Shown one piece after another: positions 59,296 through 64,000 of a stretch of 64,000 nucleotides of DNA. Made by a program: the position numbers and the translations under genes. The DNA comes from Paraburkholderia sp. BCC1886 (GTDB lineage: Bacteria; Pseudomonadota; Gammaproteobacteria; Burkholderiales; Burkholderiaceae), in the NCBI RefSeq assembly GCF_900996245.1, contig NZ_CAAJGK010000129.1, positions 226,161 through 290,160 of the forward strand. The letters run 5' to 3'. Numbering within the stretch: the stretch's first letter is position 1; each line of letters starts with the position of its first letter. Under the pieces are notes generated by a model. That model made no database searches and was not told where the DNA came from. It was given only the letters and a program-made list of their open reading frames with translations.

Positions 59296-59517
59296 ATGAA
59301 GATGTCTCACAGATTGGAAAGCGTCGAAGCCGCACGACCGGTTTGGAGCCTGGTCGTCGGCGTGTTGCTGACGATAGTCGGCGTAGCCCTTTGGGTTTAT
59401 GCGTCGAACGCACTCCCTGCGAGCCGGCAGGTTCAGTCTTTAGCCGTCGCGTCTACGCTCGTGGGTCTGTTCGTAGCGGTGTATGCGGGACGCGAAGTCG
59501 TGCGCAAACGCGGCTAG
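59296..59517 (+). CDS. small inner-membrane protein with two helices, unknown function
   Basis: A 73-residue protein with two predicted membrane helices (about residues 16-37 and 47-64), a positively charged N-terminus and a basic C-terminus (REVVRKRG). That suggests both ends are cytoplasmic. The start at 59296 follows GGGGAAAACTGGCA; a longer frame opens at 59203. It stands alone before a bidirectional terminator. I do not recognise the family. Confidence 0.6.
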   Translation: MKMSHRLESVEAARPVWSLVVGVLLTIVGVALWVYASNALPASRQVQSLAVASTLVGLFVAVYAGREVVRKRG

Positions 59518-59539
59518 GCTCACGGTCTGCGTGCGGCAT

Positions 59540-59571
59540 AAAAAAAAGCGGACCTCGTCGATGAGGTCCGC
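59540..59571. terminator. Rho-independent terminator, probably bidirectional
   Basis: A perfect 9-bp stem, GCGGACCTC/GAGGTCCGC (59548-59571), has a 6-nt loop and is preceded on the plus strand by eight A (59540-59547). On the minus strand this reads as stem followed by T8, a classic terminator for the DUF4148 gene. On the plus strand it could also end the small membrane protein gene. Confidence 0.88.
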
Positions 59572-59607
59572 CTGTTTGCCGCTTGCTCTTTTCAGATGCG
59601 GTCGGAC

Positions 59608-59961
59608 TTACTGGCCGAAATACACCGGCTTCGTACCCGCTGCGCCACCCGTGTGAGCGGGTTGGATCGGCGCGCCCGATGCGGACGATCCGGGGACGAC
59701 GCCACCATAGTCGCCATTCGATTCCTGCTGGACCTGTTGCGCGCCGATGCGGGCTTCAGCGGCCTGAGCCTCGCGCGGATACGACGCATGGTCGCCCACC
59801 GAGTTGTTATAGCCAGCCTGCTCGACATTGCGCTGATCCTGCTTGACCTCAGACCGTGTAAGCGAGTCGTTAGTGTTCGACGGCATGTCGGACTGCGCAA
59901 ATGCGACGATCGGAGTGGCAACGAGCGCGGCTATTGCGGTGATTTGCTTGAGCTTGTTCAT
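59608..59961 (-). CDS. DUF4148 exported protein
   Basis: A 117-residue secreted protein. The signal peptide MNKLKQITAIAALVATPIVAFA is followed by a short acidic, Gln/Ala-rich mature part containing LTRSEVKQDQRNVEQAGYN and YPREAQAAEARI. These match DUF4148, a family found mostly in Burkholderia and relatives and of unknown function. The C-terminal 35 residues are Gly/Ser/Pro-rich. The start at 59961 follows GGGAGAACCACG. Its transcript probably ends at the hairpin at 59540-59571. Confidence 0.9.
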   Translation of the reverse strand: MNKLKQITAIAALVATPIVAFAQSDMPSNTNDSLTRSEVKQDQRNVEQAGYNNSVGDHASYPREAQAAEARIGAQQVQQESNGDYGGVVPGSSASGAPIQPAHTGGAAGTKPVYFGQ

Positions 59962-60107
59962 CGTGGTTCTCCCAGAAAAGTTGGCGTTGCGAAAGAGATA
60001 TCGCATGCGGCGTGCCACGGGATGAGCGCTTGCCGATGGTCCAGAACGGAGATGAAAAAATTTCCGGTCTATGGTCGACGCGACCTTTGTCACCCAGATG
60101 TCACCAT

Positions 60108-61091
60108 TCAACGGTCGATACGTTGCTGCCACTGCGCCGGATAACGATCGCCTACCACCTCGATCTGCTTGAGCGCCGTTTCGATCGCCTCGACATCGGC
60201 CGAAGACAATTCGAGCGCAGCCGCGCCGACGTTTTCTTCCAGCCGGTGCAGCTTCGTGGTGCCCGGAATCGGCACGATCCACGGTCTTTGCGCGAGCAGC
60301 CAGGCAAGCGCGATCTGCGCGCGCGTCGCATGTTTTCCCTCGGCGATCTTGCCGAGCACATCGACGAGGCCCGCATTGGCCCGCCGGTTCTCCTCGGAAA
60401 AACGCGGGACGACGTTGCGGAAATCCGTCGTGTCGAACGCGGTCGTCGCATCGATCGCGCCGGTCAGAAAGCCTTTGCCGAGCGGACTGAACGGCACGAA
60501 ACCGATGCCGAGTTCCTCGAGCGTGGGCAGCACGGCCTGCTCAGGCTCGCGCCACCACAACGAATACTCGCTTTGCAAGGCCGCGACCGGCTGGACCGCA
60601 TGAGCGCGGCGGATCGACTGCGCACCGGCTTCCGACAGGCCGAAGTGTTTCACCTTGCCCTGCGCGATGAGGTCCTTGACTGTGCCGGCGACGTCTTCCA
60701 TCGGCACACTGGGGTCGACGCGATGTTGATAAAACAGGTCGATACGATCGGTCTTCAGGCGCTTGAGCGACGCCTCGGCGACCGCACGAATGCGTTCCGG
60801 GCGGCTATTCACCGGCTTCTTCGAATCACCGTCTTCGAAGCCGAATTTGGTCGCAATGACGATCTGATCGCGAAACGGTGCGACCGCTTCGCCGACGAGT
60901 TCTTCGTTGACGAATGGACCGTAGCACTCCGCCGTGTCGAAGAAGGTCACGCCTCGTTCGAACGCCGACTGAATCAGCGCGATGCCGGCCTTTTTCTCCG
61001 TAGCCGGTCCGTAGCCGAAGCTCAGTCCCATGCAACCGAGGCCGAGTGCCGATACTTCGAGTCCGGTATTGCCCAGTTTGCGCTTTTGCAT
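60108..61091 (-). CDS. aldo/keto reductase
   Basis: A 327-residue NADPH-dependent TIM-barrel reductase. Catalytic residues are visible: Asp and Tyr in TFFDTAECYGPF, Lys in IVIATKFGF and His in IDLFYQHRVDP. The cofactor region IVPIPGTTKLHRLEENVGAA is typical of the AKR13/YakC-type group. The start at 61091 follows GGAGAGACAC; an ATG seven codons upstream is in frame. It is a single-gene unit. The 259 bp between it and the divergent SDR gene hold no gene; direct repeats GGCATGC occur near 61251-61266. Confidence 0.93.
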   Translation of the reverse strand: MQKRKLGNTGLEVSALGLGCMGLSFGYGPATEKKAGIALIQSAFERGVTFFDTAECYGPFVNEELVGEAVAPFRDQIVIATKFGFEDGDSKKPVNSRPERIRAVAEASLKRLKTDRIDLFYQHRVDPSVPMEDVAGTVKDLIAQGKVKHFGLSEAGAQSIRRAHAVQPVAALQSEYSLWWREPEQAVLPTLEELGIGFVPFSPLGKGFLTGAIDATTAFDTTDFRNVVPRFSEENRRANAGLVDVLGKIAEGKHATRAQIALAWLLAQRPWIVPIPGTTKLHRLEENVGAAALELSSADVEAIETALKQIEVVGDRYPAQWQQRIDR

Positions 61092-61350
61092 GTGTCTCTC
61101 CATTTTGAACAAGGGATAGAAGGGCGAGCCTTCAATGGACTCAAGCGTAGGCTAATGCTCCTGACTCAACAATACGGATCAGGTTGCAAGCGGTTATGAG
61201 CCAGATTCACTATTCATGACGCGGTTCCTTGCGGGCGCAACTTGTGAGTGGCATGCACAACGGCATGCAGACAGATGGGCTTTTTCATCGTCGATTGCGC
61301 GGCTATGATCGGCGGTTCATTCGCTTGGCTTGTAAAGGGAGGATCGACTC

Positions 61351-62097
61351 ATGACACAGAACATCAAGGACAAGGTGGTCGTAATCACGGGCGCGAGTAG
61401 TGGGCTCGGTGAAGCCGCTGCGCGTCTGCTCGCTTCGCAAGGCGCGGTGGTCGTGCTCGGCGCGCGCCGGCTCGAGCGGATCGACGCGCTTGCCGAGAGC
61501 ATCGTGGCGAGCGGCGGTGTCGCGCTCGCCGTTGCGACCGATGTCACGGACGCGGCGCAGGTCAAACATCTGGTCGATACCGCGGTCGACAAATATGGAC
61601 GCGTCGACGTGATGCTCAACAACGCGGGACTCATGCCGCATTCGTTGCTGGAGCGCGGCAAGATCGAAGACTGGGACCGCATGATCGACGTCAATCTGAA
61701 GGGCGTGCTGTATGGCATTGCCGCGGCGCTGCCCCATATGAAAGCGCAAAAAAGCGGGCACATTATCAACGTGTCGTCGGTGGCGGGGCATAAAGTGCGG
61801 CCGGGCAGTGCGGTGTATGCCGCGACGAAAGCGGCGGTCCGCATGCTGACCGAAGGACTGCGCCAGGAGGTGAAGCCCTACAACCTGCGCACCACCATCA
61901 TCTCGCCGGGCGCCGTCGCCTCGGAACTGCCGGGCAGCGTGACGGAGCCCGACGTCGCGAAAGGCGTTCAGGAGTTTTACGAGCAGCACGCGATTCCTGC
62001 GGACTCTTTCGCGCGCGTGGTGGCCTTCGCGATGAGCCAGCCAGACGATGTCGACATGAACGAAATTCTGTTCAGGCCGACGAGCCAGGATCTTTAA
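61351..62097 (+). CDS. short-chain dehydrogenase/reductase (SDR)
   Basis: A 248-residue classical SDR. The cofactor motif TGASSGLGEAAARLL is TGxxxGxG; an Arg in LGARRLERI suggests NADP preference. LNNAGLMPHS, the catalytic Ser in INVSSVAGHKV and the Tyr-Lys pair in YAATKAA are intact. A GGGAGGATC site precedes the ATG. It ends overlapping the convergent EamA gene by 4 bp. The substrate is unknown. Confidence 0.93.
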   Translation: MTQNIKDKVVVITGASSGLGEAAARLLASQGAVVVLGARRLERIDALAESIVASGGVALAVATDVTDAAQVKHLVDTAVDKYGRVDVMLNNAGLMPHSLLERGKIEDWDRMIDVNLKGVLYGIAAALPHMKAQKSGHIINVSSVAGHKVRPGSAVYAATKAAVRMLTEGLRQEVKPYNLRTTIISPGAVASELPGSVTEPDVAKGVQEFYEQHAIPADSFARVVAFAMSQPDDVDMNEILFRPTSQDL

Positions 62098-63059
62098 GCG
62101 GCCTGTTTCAGCGCGCGGCGTCGCAGATAAAGATTGTTGAGGATCAGCGCGGCGCCGGTCATACAGGCGCCGGCTATCTGGGCGTGACCGGGCACGACGC
62201 CCGTGACGGAAGACACTGCAAATGCCGTGACCGGCAACACGTCCATGAACAGCACGCCGTTGAGCGGCGTGAGTATCCGGTTGCCGAGATTCCAGAACAG
62301 AATCGCGATGAAGCCGGCAACCGGACCCATGTACAGCAAATGCGGTGCAACGGCCCACAGTTGCGTCGTCGACGGTACGGGCACGAGGTGCAACGCGAAC
62401 AGCACGACATTGAGCGCAAGAATCGTCGTGAGTCCCAGCCACGTCGTCAACGTGGTGTATTTCAGCGGCGACCAGCTTCTGAATCGCGATGCGCTGAAGG
62501 TGTAGGTGACCCAGCAGAAGGCGCCGACCAGAATGAGCGCATTAGCCGAATAGTGTTGCGGCTCGTGCAGCGCGCGCACGAGGTCGCCCTTCGTGACGAC
62601 GAGCGAGACGCCTGCGAAAGACATCAGAATAAACAGAAACGACACGACCGGCGGCATCCTCTTTTTGACGAGCGAATGCAGAAGCAGTCCCATCATCGGT
62701 TGGGTCGCCATCATGATCGATGCGGTCAGAGCGCCTTGTGGGCCCGCGATCTGTTGCCCCAGAAACACGAACGAGCCGAATCCGCAGAAACCGATGGAAC
62801 CCATGAGCCACGCCAGAAAAATCGATTCCCCATTCGCTCGCAAGCCACTCGCGCCTTCCTTGAACAGAAGCAGGGCGAGAAACGCCGTGCCGGCAATCAG
62901 ATAGCGCAGCGAGGTGAACGTGAACGGATCGATATGCGTCAGCGCGTCCGTCATGACGGGAAACATGATGCCCATGAGCACGGTCGCCGCCACACAGAAC
63001 AGCACGCCTCTCGCATAGGTGCCGTGAGCCGGGTGAAAACTCGCAGTAGCTGAATTCAT
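62094..63059 (-). CDS. EamA-family (DMT) transporter
   Basis: A 321-residue inner-membrane protein with ten predicted helices in two EamA repeats (LMGIMFPVMTDALTHIDPFTFTSLRYLIAGTAFLAL; second repeat around ALILVGAFCWVTYTFSASRFRS). DMT members export amino acids, metabolites or drugs. A TetR gene lies 31 bp upstream on the same strand, so both probably share a promoter controlled by that repressor. Confidence 0.9.
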   Translation of the reverse strand: MNSATASFHPAHGTYARGVLFCVAATVLMGIMFPVMTDALTHIDPFTFTSLRYLIAGTAFLALLLFKEGASGLRANGESIFLAWLMGSIGFCGFGSFVFLGQQIAGPQGALTASIMMATQPMMGLLLHSLVKKRMPPVVSFLFILMSFAGVSLVVTKGDLVRALHEPQHYSANALILVGAFCWVTYTFSASRFRSWSPLKYTTLTTWLGLTTILALNVVLFALHLVPVPSTTQLWAVAPHLLYMGPVAGFIAILFWNLGNRILTPLNGVLFMDVLPVTAFAVSSVTGVVPGHAQIAGACMTGAALILNNLYLRRRALKQAA

Positions 63060-63090
63060 GAATGATCGTTCCAGAAATGGGCAAAAAATC

Positions 63091-63759
63091 TTAGGCCAGC
63101 GCCCGCATTGTCATGTCGACCACGGGGAGGAGCTCTTTCTCGTCGTAACTCAGCTTGCCGAGCACACGAAAGCCTTGAATGACGCACAACAGAAAAGTCG
63201 TCACCGCCTGTTCGTCGAGCGCCGCGTTGAATTCGCCGGCCTGCTGACCGCGAACGACGGCGGCAGCGAGATACGACGCAATGCGTTGCAGCGCCTGTTC
63301 GATATGCGGACGGAGTGCGTCGTCGGTTGGCAGCAGTTCGATCGCCGCGTTCGTGATGAAACAGCCGTGCCGGCCCGAAAGATTGCGGGAGACTTTCGTG
63401 TAGTGAAGCAAGGCGTGGCGTAAGGCGTCGTGCGGGGAAGCTTTGGCTTCGAGCCGCTCTTTCAGTCGCGCGACGGCACCGTCTGCATACTGGTCGAACG
63501 CCGCGACGAGCAGGCCATGCTTGTCGCCGAACGCGCTGTATAAACTCGCGCGAAACAGGCCGGTGGCGTTGCAAAGAGATTCGATAGACGTCGCGTTATA
63601 ACCTTGCTCCCAGAAAACCCGACCGGCGGCCCGGGTTGCCTCGTCGATATCGAATTCACGGGGACGCCCACGTTCGGCAGAAGCAACGCGGTGTCTGGTG
63701 GTCGCTAAGGCCGGCGCAGTGGGCTGCGTGGCTGGTGTGGGCGTGCGGGTTCGTCTCAT
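63091..63759 (-). CDS. TetR/AcrR-family transcriptional regulator
   Basis: A 222-residue repressor. After a Thr/Pro-rich N-terminal tail of about 30 residues, the DNA-binding domain reads GRPREFDIDEATRAAGRVFWEQGYNATSIESLCNATGLFRASLYSAFGDKHGLL. The C-terminal ligand domain contains GCFITNAAIELLP, typical of the AcuR/NemR-like TetR_C group responding to small electrophiles. It probably controls itself and the EamA transporter downstream. A GAACGTTC palindrome lies just upstream of its start. Confidence 0.92.
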   Translation of the reverse strand: MRRTRTPTPATQPTAPALATTRHRVASAERGRPREFDIDEATRAAGRVFWEQGYNATSIESLCNATGLFRASLYSAFGDKHGLLVAAFDQYADGAVARLKERLEAKASPHDALRHALLHYTKVSRNLSGRHGCFITNAAIELLPTDDALRPHIEQALQRIASYLAAAVVRGQQAGEFNAALDEQAVTTFLLCVIQGFRVLGKLSYDEKELLPVVDMTMRALA

Positions 63760-63779
63760 GATCGTGCGATATTAAGACT

Positions 63780-63787
63780 GAACGTTC
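63780..63787. promoter_or_regulatory. candidate TetR operator core
   Basis: GAACGTTC is a perfect 8-bp palindrome 21 bp upstream of the TetR start, flanked by AAGACT and TTTAAA. Position and symmetry suit autoregulation, but the motif is short. Confidence 0.35.
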
Positions 63788-63875
63788 TTTAAATCAAGCG
63801 AAGGTCGGCCGGCGCGCCAAGGTGGGTGGCGAGATATGCATAAGTTGACATAATATAAATTAGCAACAGTTTTGA

Positions 63876-63979
63876 TGTAGCGGCTAGGTTGTAATGTCCG
63901 CTTCTAGCCAGATTCAAATGTCCGCTTCTCGGCGGCTTAAGCTTAGCCGGCGTCGATTCCCACGGCGCCGGAGGCTACG
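63876..63979 (+). mobile_element. possible insertion-sequence end (IS21-like terminal repeats)
   Basis: Two copies of AATGTCCGCTTCT (63893-63905 and 63917-63929) with a 24-bp period follow a TG dinucleotide at 63876-63877. Closely spaced terminal repeats of this kind are seen at ends of IS21-type elements. The element would extend past the right edge, so neither the other end nor a target duplication can be seen. Confidence 0.45.
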
Positions 63980-64000
63980 ATGGCGGCGACGGACAGAATC
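63980..64000 (+). CDS. start of a reading frame cut by the window edge, possibly a transposase
   Basis: An ATG at 63980 is preceded by GGAGG at 5 nt and continues in frame to the window end (MAATDRI). It follows the repeat-bearing DNA that resembles an insertion-sequence end, so a transposase or helper gene is a reasonable guess. Only seven codons are visible. Confidence 0.35.

Overview
The window looks like chromosomal DNA from a betaproteobacterium of the Burkholderia/Paraburkholderia/Caballeronia group. The DNA is GC-rich with strong third-position GC bias. It contains a DUF4148 protein, a family largely confined to that group, and many catabolic operons each paired with a LysR, GntR, LacI, Lrp, AraC or TetR regulator. 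I saw no rRNA, tRNA, CRISPR array or prophage. The only mobile-element hint is at the extreme right edge. Intergenic stretches are all under about 300 bp.

Layout. (1) 160-7284: a five-gene minus-strand operon (CitE-like CoA-ester lyase, class III CoA-transferase, lactonase-like amidohydrolase, AtoE-type and 2-hydroxycarboxylate transporters) with a divergent LysR regulator. It suggests uptake and CoA-dependent cleavage of a hydroxy acid. (2) 7423-13767: an MHYT-GGDEF-EAL signalling protein, a family 2 glycosyltransferase, a PoxB-like thiamine-diphosphate enzyme and a Gfo/Idh/MocA oxidoreductase. (3) 13936-24760: a compact minus-strand cluster of GntR regulator, periplasmic binding protein, two ferritin-like paralogues, a complete Liv-type ABC importer, RidA and an amidase, with a divergent unknown gene. 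One ferritin-like paralogue has an intact di-iron ligand set and the other has lost two ligands. This is the best candidate here for an undescribed system. (4) 24794-29537: a three-subunit membrane-associated FAD/cytochrome c sugar or polyol dehydrogenase and a secreted cupin. (5) 29587-37274: a LacI-centred group (MFS carrier, lactonase, FMN 2-hydroxyacid oxidase, two ModA-like binding proteins, a racemase-family enzyme) carrying two copies of the same palindromic operator. (6) 37321-42316: a tartrate/D-malate dehydrogenase operon with aldehyde dehydrogenase, AstE-like deacylase, cupin and divergent LysR.

(7) 42330-59179: amine or amino-acid utilisation. It has an Lrp regulator, a class III aminotransferase, GhrA, a GNAT enzyme, an aldehyde dehydrogenase, a HAD dehalogenase, a DAO oxidase, a dipeptide/opine-type ABC importer with fused ATPases, a heterotrimeric flavin/iron-sulfur amine dehydrogenase (opine or hydroxyproline oxidase type) and an AraC regulator. 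These plus-strand genes are chained by ATGA overlaps, and the chain ends in a 39-codon remnant of another aldehyde dehydrogenase. (8) 59296-63759: a small membrane protein, the DUF4148 protein, an aldo/keto reductase, an SDR, an EamA transporter and a TetR regulator. (9) From about 63876: repeats resembling the end of an insertion sequence, followed by a reading frame cut by the window edge.

Start codons were chosen mainly from upstream GGAG-type ribosome binding sites, so several proteins are shorter than their maximal open frames. Three proteins carry short in-frame tandem DNA repeats that may be length-variable.
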